Shown here: positions 15,850 to 23,798 of the stretch, piece by piece | How positions within the stretch are numbered: position 1 is the stretch's first letter | Layout of the letters: each line of letters begins with the position of its first letter | Source of the DNA: Phormidesmis priestleyi ULC007 | GTDB taxonomy: Bacteria > Cyanobacteriota > Cyanobacteriia > Leptolyngbyales > Leptolyngbyaceae | Reading direction: 5' to 3' | DNA: 62,909 bases | Assembly: GCF_001895925.1 (NCBI RefSeq) | Contig: NZ_MPPI01000027.1 | Coordinates: 1-62,909, forward strand | Program-made: the position numbers and the translations under genes | Notes under the pieces: model-generated | Database searches by the model: none | Told to the model about the DNA's origin: nothing | Seen by the model: the letters and a program-made list of their open reading frames with translations, nothing else

Positions 15850-16713
15850 ATGAAGTTTGGCAATAAACCCCTGGAACCGTCTGTGACCCAAAAGCACCTG
15901 CTGCAAATCCACTTAGAGTTTGACTCGCTCGATCGCACGCCTCAATCTGCCGCATATCTAGAAACCGGACAGGGAACTCCGCTCCTGATGCTGCACGGCT
16001 TTTTGGGCAGCAGCACTAACTGGCTCCCGTTGATGGAGCGGCTGAAGACTCAATTTCGCTGCATTAGCTTGGATCTGTTGGGGTTTGGGGAGTCTGCAAA
16101 ACCCGATATCCGCTACGATGTCGCCAAAGAAGTTGCGTTTGTGCGGCAGGTCGTCGAAGCATTACACCTCGATCCCTGTTACATCGTGGGGCACTCGTTT
16201 GGGGGCTGGGTTGCCTCTGCCTATGCGTTGCAGTATCCCGATGCCGTTAAAGGTCTGTTCCTCGCGGCCCCAGCAGGCATTCGAGATGATAGTTTTGCGG
16301 GTCGGTATGATCACTTGCGTCCATTGCTGTGGCAAACCCCGATCGTTGATTGGGCCCTCGCGATCGCTAAACCTCTAGTTCGATTAGCGGGACAAAGCAA
16401 GGCGTTAGAAACCATCTACTGGGCACGGCGCGAACTAAACGCCCAGCCTGCGGCGCGATCGTTTTTAGTCGATCGCATTCGTCCTGAAGACGCGATCGAC
16501 ACCGTAGAAGCTGACATTCATCGATTGCGAGTGCCGACGTTGGTCATGACTGGCGATCGAGATGAAACGATTCCCCTCTGGCATAGCCAAACTTACGCAA
16601 ACGCGATCGCAAACGCTCAACTTGCCATCCTTGCTAACGCCGATCACGCGCTGCCGCAAAATCACTCGTCTGAGATGGCAGACTTGATCACCCAGTTTTT
16701 GAGAGCCTTGTGA
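15850..16713 (+). CDS. Alpha/beta-fold hydrolase
   Basis: 287 residues. The oxyanion segment is MLHGFLGSSTNW, the nucleophile elbow GHSFGG (Ser near residue 118), the acid probably Asp in VMTGDRDETIP, and the His in NADHALP near 270. This is a complete catalytic triad. A cap domain lies between about residues 140 and 220. The substrate is not predictable. Members of this group include esterases and haloperoxidase-like or C-C hydrolases. It is not one of the recognisable men thioesterases. It is transcribed alone, followed by repeat copy B. Confidence 0.85.
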   Translation: MKFGNKPLEPSVTQKHLLQIHLEFDSLDRTPQSAAYLETGQGTPLLMLHGFLGSSTNWLPLMERLKTQFRCISLDLLGFGESAKPDIRYDVAKEVAFVRQVVEALHLDPCYIVGHSFGGWVASAYALQYPDAVKGLFLAAPAGIRDDSFAGRYDHLRPLLWQTPIVDWALAIAKPLVRLAGQSKALETIYWARRELNAQPAARSFLVDRIRPEDAIDTVEADIHRLRVPTLVMTGDRDETIPLWHSQTYANAIANAQLAILANADHALPQNHSSEMADLITQFLRAL

Positions 16714-16820
16714 TCTGTACTATTCTTTCTGGCAAAAACCTCTGCAAACTCAAAAAATCTTTGCCTCACATCCAAGTTTCTCAAAAAATTGGGCAAACTG
16801 AATCAACTAGTTCTCTAAGC

Positions 16821-16997
16821 AAACGTCAGTTCGATGAGTTCTTTCGCTGCGTTCTTCAGCGCTTCTGCCCCCTAAATCCCCCAATTCTGGGGGACTTCAA
16901 GCCCAGAATTGAGGTTCAAAGTCCCCCAATTTTGGGGGATTTAGGGGGCAGCCCGGATTAGCAACCGTAGTGAAAAGCTTCATCGAATTCACGTTAA
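16821..16997. mobile_element. Nested-palindrome repeat element, copy B (complete, about 177 bp)
   Basis: The outer ends are inverted: AACGTCAGTTCGATGAGTTC on the left against the inverse of CTTCATCGAATTCACGTT on the right. Inside (16867-16949) are two palindromes, ATCCCCCAATTCTGGGGGA and TCCCCCAATTTTGGGGGA, arranged head to head with GCCCCCTAAAT and ATTTAGGGGGC at their outer borders. It has no open frame of its own. It is one of three copies with recognisable outer ends (with 37053-37226 and 50304-50497), so it looks like a MITE-type element. Confidence 0.8.
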
Positions 16998-17134
16998 ACA
17001 AAGGCTCTGATAGCGATCGCTCGTGTTTGTTTCCTGACTGATCACCCCGTTAAAAGCCTTGCGTAAACCAGATTTTAGAATCCCAGATCTCAACTTGGTC
17101 GCGTCTAGAAGCAGAGAGTGCCCAGGAGTTCCCT

Positions 17135-19315
17135 ATGGCAACTGACCCCTCGATCGCCCAACCTGTGACGACGATCCTACAGCCCCTCCAAGAGTCAGAC
17201 TGGCTGCTCCACACCGTCATCGAAAACCTCAATGATGGCATTGTGATCACCGATCGAGAAGATTGCGTTCTGCACGTCAACTCTCGCATGGCAAGGCTGG
17301 TCGGCTGCTCAGTGGCAGAAATGGTCGGCAAACCTGCTGATCAGTTTTTCTCGGCGATCGAAGGCTGGCTTCAGTTTCACACGGGGCAATCTGATCAAGA
17401 CCGCCAAAACTTTTATGGCTGGAAGGAAGGGCAACTCAAACGCAAAGACGGCAGAAAATTTTGGGCAGAAGTCAACGCAACGCTGCTCTGCACAAACCAG
17501 GGAGAACCTGCTGGCAGCCTGATCACCGTCAAAGATATTACTGAACGCAAGTGGCTCGAAGAATATCTGCGACTTTTAGAATCGGTCGTGGTGAATGCCA
17601 ATGAGATTGTGATGATTTCGCAGGCAGAACCGACGGAAGACCCCTTGAGCTTGCGAATCGTGTATGTCAATGATGCTTTTCTGCGAGCCACGGGTCACAC
17701 CTCGGCTGAAGTGATCGGCAAATCTGCTCAGTTGCTGTTAGGCACTCACACCTCAGCCAGCGAACTCGATCGGATTCGCACCAGTCTGCTCAACTTTGAA
17801 GCCGTCAAAGCCGAATTGATTCTCTATCACAAAGACAACACGGGGTTTTGGGTTGACCTCAACACTGTGCCGATTCGCGATGAGCAAGGGCAAGTCACCC
17901 ACTTTGTTTCGGTGATGCGCGAAGTCACCGAGCGCAAGCAAGTAGAAGAACAGCTTCGTCTCAACGCCTTTCACGACTCGCTGACTGGCTTGCCCAATCG
18001 CCTTTTATTTATGGAACGGTTGGCACAGACTGTGACTCGCTCTCGGCAAAGTGCAGATCATCAGTTTGCGGTGCTGTTTTTAGACCTCGATCGCTTCAAG
18101 GTGATCAACGATAGTCTGGGGCACTTGATTGGCGATCAGCTTTTGATCGCGATCGCGCGACGGCTAGAAGCCTGTGTGAGTCGCGAAGATACTGTCTCGC
18201 GGTTAGGCGGCGACGAGTTTACCATTTTGCTAGAGCGCATTCAAAACTTAGAGGACGCGAAGAAAATTGCCGAGCGGGTGCATCAAACTTTATCGACTCC
18301 GTTTAACCTCAACGGGCACGAGGTGTTTACGTCTGCCAGCATCGGCATCACGTTGAGCACGACTGATTATGAGCTACCCGAAGACCTGCTGCGTGGAGCA
18401 GACATCGCGATGTATCGCGCCAAGGCATCGGGCAGAGCCTGTCATGAAGTCTTTGATACAGAGATGCACACGCGAGTAGTCAACTTGCTGCAACTCGAAA
18501 ATGACCTGCGGCGAGCGGTGGAGCATCAAGAATTTTTGCTCTACTATCAGCCGATCGTGGCGCTGGCAACGGGGAAAATGATGGGCTTTGAGGCACTGGT
18601 GCGCTGGCAGCATCCCGAACAGGGGATCGTGTCTCCAGTAAAATTTGTGCCAATGGCAGAAGAGACGGGGCTAATTATTCCGCTTGGGCAGTGGGTTTTG
18701 CGAGAAGCCTGTCGTCAAATGAAGGCTTGGCACACCGCTTTTCCTGATCAGCCGCCGTTGAGCATTAGTGTCAATTTATCGAGTCGTCAATTTTCCCAGC
18801 CGAGCCTGATTAAGCAAATTCGCCAAATTTTAGACGACACTGAGCTAGAGGCTCATCATTTGAAGCTAGAAATCACCGAAAGCGCCATCATGGAAAACCC
18901 TGAAAGCGCCATGGATATGATGTTGCAGCTTAAAGCGATGGGCATTCAGCTATCAGCCGATGATTTTGGCACGGGCTATTCTTCGCTGGGCTACTTATAT
19001 CGCTTTCCGATGGATCTGCTGAAGATCGATCGTTCTTTTATCAGCCGAGTCGATGTCGATGGCGAGAAGTTAGAGCTGGTAAAAACCATCATCACCCTGT
19101 CCTGGAACTTGGGAATGGATGTCGTCGCTGAAGGGGTCGAAACCACTAAGCAACTGGCACAACTCAAAGCCTTGAAGTGTGAATATGCTCAGGGTTATCT
19201 GTTCTCTAAGCCTGTTTGCAGTGCCGATGCTGAAAAGCTGATTCGAGCCGACCATCCCTTTAAAGATATTTCGCGAGCGCTGTTGCCTACCAGTCGGTTG
19301 CTTGAGAATCTCTAG
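17135..19315 (+). CDS. PAS-PAS-GGDEF-EAL cyclic-di-GMP protein
   Basis: 726 residues, cytosolic, with no membrane segments. Two PAS/PAC units lie at about 25-150 (NDGIVITDREDCVLHVNSRM, LITVKDITERK) and 150-275 (VYVNDAFLRATG, VSVMREVTERK). The GGDEF domain (about 275-440) keeps GGDEF in RLGGDEFTILL, but its product-inhibition site is degenerate (SRED where RxxD is usual). The EAL domain (about 450-705) keeps FEALVRW, DDFGTGYSSL, LLKIDRSFI and AEGVET. Both synthesis and hydrolysis of cyclic di-GMP look possible. Net activity cannot be read from sequence. The first PAS domain may bind a cofactor or ligand. It is a single-gene unit. Confidence 0.93.
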   Translation: MATDPSIAQPVTTILQPLQESDWLLHTVIENLNDGIVITDREDCVLHVNSRMARLVGCSVAEMVGKPADQFFSAIEGWLQFHTGQSDQDRQNFYGWKEGQLKRKDGRKFWAEVNATLLCTNQGEPAGSLITVKDITERKWLEEYLRLLESVVVNANEIVMISQAEPTEDPLSLRIVYVNDAFLRATGHTSAEVIGKSAQLLLGTHTSASELDRIRTSLLNFEAVKAELILYHKDNTGFWVDLNTVPIRDEQGQVTHFVSVMREVTERKQVEEQLRLNAFHDSLTGLPNRLLFMERLAQTVTRSRQSADHQFAVLFLDLDRFKVINDSLGHLIGDQLLIAIARRLEACVSREDTVSRLGGDEFTILLERIQNLEDAKKIAERVHQTLSTPFNLNGHEVFTSASIGITLSTTDYELPEDLLRGADIAMYRAKASGRACHEVFDTEMHTRVVNLLQLENDLRRAVEHQEFLLYYQPIVALATGKMMGFEALVRWQHPEQGIVSPVKFVPMAEETGLIIPLGQWVLREACRQMKAWHTAFPDQPPLSISVNLSSRQFSQPSLIKQIRQILDDTELEAHHLKLEITESAIMENPESAMDMMLQLKAMGIQLSADDFGTGYSSLGYLYRFPMDLLKIDRSFISRVDVDGEKLELVKTIITLSWNLGMDVVAEGVETTKQLAQLKALKCEYAQGYLFSKPVCSADAEKLIRADHPFKDISRALLPTSRLLENL

Positions 19316-19393
19316 GCATGAATCGATCGCCTTAGCTCTCAGGGTTTCTGAACTGTCCTGTCGCTGTAATATACTAGATCAGGATCGTGGATT

Positions 19394-19470
19394 AAACCGT
19401 GTCGGTTACTTGCAACGTCAATGGGCACGGCAGTGCCATGCCCGTACGCAAATTTGGGTTTTAATTTAAG
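19394..19470. repeat. Dispersed repeat with GGGCACGGCAGTGCCATGCCC core
   Basis: The stretch with GGTTACTTGCAACGTCAATG, a GGCACGGCAGTGCC palindrome and GGTTTTAATTTAAG is nearly repeated at 41590-41657 (GGCTACTTGCAATACTAATG, then GGCTTTAATTTAAAG). The left part appears inverted at 46424-46470. It lies in the leader region of ycf4. Confidence 0.7.
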
Positions 19471-19540
19471 TCACGAGGGTTGTGGATTGCGGTTTGCGCT
19501 CCCAATCAATTTGTAATCTCTTTTAGGGTCTAGTGATCTC

Positions 19541-20107
19541 ATGACTGCACAGACAGCCTCTACAAATGATCTTGTTCTGCGCCAGCAGATTTTAGGATCG
19601 AGACGGTTTAGCAACTATTGGTGGGCAAGCGTGGTCTCGATCGGGGCGACGGGTTTTTTGCTGGCATCGATTTCTAGTTACACCAAAGTCAATTTATTGC
19701 CGTTTGCCGACCCCACTAAGCTGATATTTTTCCCTCAGGGGTTGGCGATGGGGCTTTATGGCGTGGCAGGGTTGCTGCTCGCTGCTTATCTTTGGCTGAG
19801 TGTCGCGTGGGATTTGGGTGGCGGATATAACGAGTTCAACAAGCAGACGGGTCAGATGGCAATTTTTCGCTGGGGGTTTCCCGGCAAGAATCGCAAAATT
19901 GAGTTGAACTGTCAGTTGAGCGATGTTCAGGCGGTCAAAGCAATTCTCAGAGAAGGCGTGAACCCCCGACGATCGCTCTATCTGCGAGTCAAAGGAATGC
20001 GAGATATTCCGCTCACACGGGTGGGTCAGCCTTTGGGGTTGTCTGAGCTAGAAAATCAGGCAGCAGAACTTGCCAGATTTTTAAGTGTGCCTTTAGAGGG
20101 GTTGTAA
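19541..20107 (+). CDS. ycf4: Photosystem I assembly protein Ycf4
   Basis: A 188-residue thylakoid membrane protein. Two transmembrane helices near residues 25-45 and 65-90 (SVVSIGATGFLLASISSY, LYGVAGLLLAAYLWLSVAW) are followed by a stromal-side domain with WDLGGGYNEFNKQTGQMAIF, FRWGFPGKNR and the conserved VKGMRDIPLTRVGQPL. This is the normal length and layout of Ycf4, which scaffolds assembly of the photosystem I reaction centre. A strong terminator follows (20138-20198). A gene for photosystem I itself, psaD, is about 23 kb away. Confidence 0.95.
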   Translation: MTAQTASTNDLVLRQQILGSRRFSNYWWASVVSIGATGFLLASISSYTKVNLLPFADPTKLIFFPQGLAMGLYGVAGLLLAAYLWLSVAWDLGGGYNEFNKQTGQMAIFRWGFPGKNRKIELNCQLSDVQAVKAILREGVNPRRSLYLRVKGMRDIPLTRVGQPLGLSELENQAAELARFLSVPLEGL

Positions 20108-20137
20108 TGGTCTGAACGAGTTTTAGCCGAATTAACC

Positions 20138-20198
20138 GATGGGACGCATTCTTGAAGTTCGATTAGCGAAACTTAAGATTGCGTCCCATCTTTTTTGC
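20138..20198 (+). terminator. Intrinsic terminator after ycf4
   Basis: GATGGGACGCATTCTTGAAG and its near-perfect inverse CTTAAGATTGCGTCCCATC flank a 14-base loop and are followed by TTTTTT. This is a long-stem terminator reading from ycf4. Confidence 0.85.
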
Positions 20199-20262
20199 CA
20201 CTTGAATTCGGGCATCTGAGCGATAAGATGTTAGATGGCTTTGTTGAAATGGGTAACTAAAA

Positions 20263-21015
20263 ATGCAGACAAAAATCCGAAACTGGCTTTTATCGACATT
20301 GGCTGTCGCCATCTTCGCGATCGTCGGGTGTAATCCTCAAGCAACTTCTGCTCCCACAGATTCCCCGTCTGCATCCCCGTCTGCGACTGCTTCGGTGCCT
20401 GCGGTGGTTCCGAGTTCTCCTCAAGCTAACAATCTGCCTCGTTTAGAAGGCAAAGCAACCGTTGTGATGACGGTGAAAGGTTCGCCGATCACGATCGAAG
20501 TCAACGGCACCGATGCCCCGATCACTTCCGGTAATTTTGTTGATTTAGTCGATAAAAAAGTCTATGACGGTCTGGTGTTTCACCGAGTTGTGCGAGAGCC
20601 ACAGCCGTTTGTAGTGCAGGGTGGCGACCCGCAGGGGAAAAATCCTAACTTTCCGCTAGAGCAACTGGGAACGGGTGGTTTTATTGACCCGACTACGAAT
20701 CAGCCTCGCAACATTCCTTTAGAAATTAAGCCTGACAAAGCAAGTGAGCCGATCGTTTATAGCAAAACTTTAGAGTCTAAAAACCCGAAGCTGAAGCACA
20801 TTCGCGGCGCAGTGGCGATGGCTCGATCGGCGTTTCCCGATTCTGCTTCCTCGCAGTTCTATTTTGTATTGGCTGACCAGCCATTTCTAGATGGCGATTA
20901 TGCGGTGTTTGGCACTGTGACCCAAGGCATGGAAGGGGTCGATAAGATTCAGCAGGGCGATCGCATTGAGTCTGCCAAAGTCACTCAAGGCATCGAAAAC
21001 CTCAAAAGAGGATAA
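20263..21015 (+). CDS. Cyclophilin-type peptidyl-prolyl isomerase, lipoprotein
   Basis: A 250-residue protein. The signal peptide ends in a lipobox (AIFAIVGC, Cys at about residue 23), so it should be lipid-anchored on the periplasmic or lumenal face. A Ser/Pro/Ala-rich linker (about 25-60) precedes the cyclophilin domain: VDKKVYDGLVFHRVV, FVVQGGDPQGKN, GAVAMARS, SSQFYFVLADQPFLDGDYAV, FGTVTQGMEGVDKI. The FHR, QGGDP and SQFYF residues of the isomerase site are present. The protein has the usual longer cyanobacterial insert between GGDP and AMARS. It assists folding of exported proteins. Confidence 0.92.
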   Translation: MQTKIRNWLLSTLAVAIFAIVGCNPQATSAPTDSPSASPSATASVPAVVPSSPQANNLPRLEGKATVVMTVKGSPITIEVNGTDAPITSGNFVDLVDKKVYDGLVFHRVVREPQPFVVQGGDPQGKNPNFPLEQLGTGGFIDPTTNQPRNIPLEIKPDKASEPIVYSKTLESKNPKLKHIRGAVAMARSAFPDSASSQFYFVLADQPFLDGDYAVFGTVTQGMEGVDKIQQGDRIESAKVTQGIENLKRG

Positions 21016-21065
21016 TTCGCATTAGTTTTGAGATTTTAACCGAGAACTCAAAACTTAAACTGGCT

Positions 21066-22205
21066 ATGGATGTCGTGGTGACTGGAATTGGGCTGGCTTC
21101 AGCCTTGGGCAATTTAGAAGCTAGCTGGCATGGGTTGGTAGAGGCACGATCGGGCATTCAACTCTACCAACCCTTTTTAGATCTAGAGCCAAAACCTCTG
21201 GCGTTGATCAGCCCTCAACCTGCGGAATTGGTGCCACTGACTCAACAAATCGTGCTAGAGGCGCTTCAAGATGCGGGGCTGGGGCTGCCTCTGTCAGATT
21301 GCGGAGTGGTGGTTGGCTCAAGTCGAGGAAATCAGGCTGAGTGGGAGAAATTATCTCGACAGCCTTATTTAGAAGATGAGTCGATTCTTTTAAAAAGCTG
21401 GTTGAAGACGTTGCCCAATGCGGCAGCGATCGCCGCCGCTAATCTCCTACAAACCTGCGCTCCGGTGCTCTCACCAATGGCGGCTTGTGCAACCGGAATT
21501 TGGGCGATCGCTCAAGGCTATGAACTAATCCGATCGGGGCAGTGTCAGCGCGTCATTGCGGGAGCCATCGAAGCGGCAATTACGCCACTAACGCTGATTG
21601 GATTTGATCGGATGGGCGCTTTAGCAAAGACGGGCTGTTATCCGTTTGATGTTGATCGTGAGGGATTAGTGCTTGGCGAAGGGGGAGCTATCTTGGTACT
21701 CGAATCCGCAGCGATCGCAAAAGATCGAGGCGCTAAAACTTACGGTCAAATTTTAGGATTTGGGTTGACCGCAGATGGTCATCATGTCAGTGCGCCTGAG
21801 CCAGAGAGTAAAGCCGCGATCGCTGCCGTTTGGCAATGCCTCCAGCGCAGCAATCTTTCGCCTCAAGACATCGACTATATTCACGCGCATGGAACATCGA
21901 CGCAGCTCAACGATCGCAACGAAGCTCACTTAATTCAGCAGTTGTTTCCATCCGGGGTGCCTGTGAGTTCGACGAAGGGGGCAACCGGGCACACGATCGG
22001 GGCATCCGGTGCGCTGGGGGCTGCTTTTTGTCTGATGGCGTTACGGCACAAAACTTTGCCGCCTTGTGTGGGGCTAAAATCTCCTGAATTTGACTTAGAT
22101 TTTGTCAGGACTGCGCGATCTACGGCGGCTGGAAACGCCCTTTGCTTTAGTTTTGGATTTGGGGGACAGAATGCAGCGATCGCTTTAGGGCTTGACTCTG
22201 CTTAA
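21066..22205 (+). CDS. Beta-ketoacyl-ACP synthase (KAS II/FabF-like), short form
   Basis: A 379-residue thiolase-fold enzyme. The active-site Cys is in MAACATGIWAI (near 140), the two His in YIHAHGTSTQLNDRNE and STKGATGHTIGASGA, so the Cys-His-His triad is complete. It condenses malonyl-ACP with an acyl-ACP in fatty-acid or related acyl-chain synthesis. At 379 residues it is about 35 shorter than typical FabF, mainly at the N-terminus and inter-block loops. It may be a second KAS with narrow substrate use rather than the housekeeping FabF. It follows the cyclophilin gene by 50 bases in the same direction. Confidence 0.88.
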   Translation: MDVVVTGIGLASALGNLEASWHGLVEARSGIQLYQPFLDLEPKPLALISPQPAELVPLTQQIVLEALQDAGLGLPLSDCGVVVGSSRGNQAEWEKLSRQPYLEDESILLKSWLKTLPNAAAIAAANLLQTCAPVLSPMAACATGIWAIAQGYELIRSGQCQRVIAGAIEAAITPLTLIGFDRMGALAKTGCYPFDVDREGLVLGEGGAILVLESAAIAKDRGAKTYGQILGFGLTADGHHVSAPEPESKAAIAAVWQCLQRSNLSPQDIDYIHAHGTSTQLNDRNEAHLIQQLFPSGVPVSSTKGATGHTIGASGALGAAFCLMALRHKTLPPCVGLKSPEFDLDFVRTARSTAAGNALCFSFGFGGQNAAIALGLDSA

Positions 22206-22338
22206 GATCGTAAATTACATAAAATCGCACATAGTTCGGTCTACGTTTTAGCCTTTTGCCCTCATCCCCTAGCAATAGAGGCATCGACTCTAATCAACTA
22301 ATAGAAGTTGTAACTGCGATCGCTAGTCTAGATTCCTC

Positions 22339-23235
22339 CTATCGCTGTAGGTGAATTGTCAATGTGCGGCGCTGACGTTCTTTGGGTTGCAGTTGAGCAG
22401 CCGTTCCATTTTGACAAGCCACATCTAAATCATAGGGAATGGTGGTGCAAGGCTCCATCACCAGCACATAATAATCACGCCAGCCGCCATAGATTTGAAA
22501 GACCCAAACATAAGGAAAATCAGCCTGATCAAAGGTCATCATCAAAGCAGTGCCCGATCGCTGATTGCGAATTCCACACTCTCCTTTAGCCAGATCTGAA
22601 CTGTAAAAGAATTCTTGTGAGTGGGACGATCGCGGCAAAGCTTTTCGTAAATCAACTTCTTGACCGTCGGCGGCAAACGCTTTCGGGAAATGAGTTTTTT
22701 GAGCGCGTCCAATAATTTTGCTAAAGCCCAAGGCGACTGGCTCAATTAGGCAGTCGGGCAGCAGAATTTCGTCTCCAGCTTCGATGGCGATCGCAGCGTG
22801 GTGTTTAAACAAAAACGGAATCGTTTCATCAGATTTGTTGTGAAACTGAAACTCAATTCGAGCCTGAGTTTCCTCTAATCGAATGGTTTTTTCGACGCTG
22901 ACAGGCACCGTTTCACAAAATCGCGCCATCTTAATGCTAGAAGGTGTAGTCTCTACGACATCCCACGCCTGCGACCACAGTTCCCCATGATCGACCAGAT
23001 GCCGATTTTGAGACAACCCTTCTCCGTCATTGGGAAACATCTCATCCCAACCACCTGACCAATGGTCGTCAAATGAGGCACCCACCGGGAGCGATCGCGT
23101 TTGACTTGCATCATAATCAGGTGGATGCCAGAGCCACTCATGCCCGGTTTTTTGGTCTATGAGTTGATCAATTCGTCCTCCTAAGTCAGGGCGAATCGTC
23201 AATTTGAGTTCAGAGTTTTCCAATATAGTAATCAT
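22339..23235 (-). CDS. Galactose-mutarotase-like sugar-binding protein
   Basis: 298 residues with a mutarotase-like beta fold: ELKLTIRPDLGGRIDQLIDQ, HWSGGWDEMFPNDGEG, LFKHHAAIAIEAGDEI, YGGWRDYYVLVMEPCTTIPY. The late Glu in MEPCT and the His pair in FKHHAAI sit where mutarotases have catalytic acid/base residues. It is distinct from the YeaD-like protein near 10 kb. The substrate is unknown. It lies convergent to the KAS gene and about 100 bases upstream of nirD on the same strand, so it might share transcripts with its neighbours, but nothing shows this. Confidence 0.7.
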   Translation of the reverse strand: MITILENSELKLTIRPDLGGRIDQLIDQKTGHEWLWHPPDYDASQTRSLPVGASFDDHWSGGWDEMFPNDGEGLSQNRHLVDHGELWSQAWDVVETTPSSIKMARFCETVPVSVEKTIRLEETQARIEFQFHNKSDETIPFLFKHHAAIAIEAGDEILLPDCLIEPVALGFSKIIGRAQKTHFPKAFAADGQEVDLRKALPRSSHSQEFFYSSDLAKGECGIRNQRSGTALMMTFDQADFPYVWVFQIYGGWRDYYVLVMEPCTTIPYDLDVACQNGTAAQLQPKERQRRTLTIHLQR

Positions 23236-23340
23236 CGGCGTTCCCGCTTTCAGAAATTGAGTATAAATCTTTTTTCATACTCTTTATTCTTAACGCTATC
23301 GGTGACACCTCGATCGCGATATATGTCGCGAGAAGGAAAT

Positions 23341-23697
23341 TTAAACGCTGACTTGCACTTGCATTTCGATCACCCTCACGGCAAAGGTTGGAATCCTGAC
23401 GGTTTCGTCGTCAAGGCACTGCCCCGTTTGCAGATTGAAATTTTGTTTGTAGATCGGAGATGCCACTTTAGGGATGCCGTTACGATCGCCAATAATGCCC
23501 CGTGACAGCACAAAGGCTTTGCTAAACGGGTCGTAGTTGCTGAGAGCATAAATCTCGGTGCCATCTCCAACCCGAAAAACTGCAACTTGCTGACCTTCGA
23601 CCAGGGCACAGACTCCCGTGTTGGGCAAGATTTGCTCGATCGGGCAAATCGTCACCCATTGATTAATTAACGATTGAGTAGGCAAAGCTTGAATCAT
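23341..23697 (-). CDS. nirD: Nitrite reductase small subunit NirD
   Basis: A 118-residue Rieske-fold protein: WVTICPIEQILPNTGVCALV, VGDGTEIYALSNYDPFSKAF, LSRGIIGDRNGIPKVASPIY, FNLQTGQCLDD. The Rieske Cys-His iron ligands are absent, as is normal for NirD. It partners with NirB in NAD(P)H-dependent reduction of nitrite to ammonium in the cytosol. NirB lies immediately upstream on the same strand, separated by about 100 bases that include a 47-base palindrome. Confidence 0.92.
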   Translation of the reverse strand: MIQALPTQSLINQWVTICPIEQILPNTGVCALVEGQQVAVFRVGDGTEIYALSNYDPFSKAFVLSRGIIGDRNGIPKVASPIYKQNFNLQTGQCLDDETVRIPTFAVRVIEMQVQVSV

Positions 23698-23746
23698 AAG
23701 TAATAGGAATTTTTAGAACTTTTTCGAGAACGGTCTTGCAATGATT

Positions 23747-23793
23747 AGGACTTACGCAAACCTCGGAGGTTTTGGTCAAAATGCGTAAGTCCT
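23747..23793. repeat. 47-base palindromic element AGGACTTACGCA...TGCGTAAGTCCT
   Basis: AGGACTTACGCA and TGCGTAAGTCCT are perfect 12-base inverted ends around a core with AACCTCGGAGGTT. Half copies occur at 4126-4156 and 4749-4765. It lies between nirB and nirD and may form a hairpin in their shared transcript. It is probably a minimal MITE from an insertion sequence with the same ends. Confidence 0.75.
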
Positions 23794-23798
23794 GAGGA

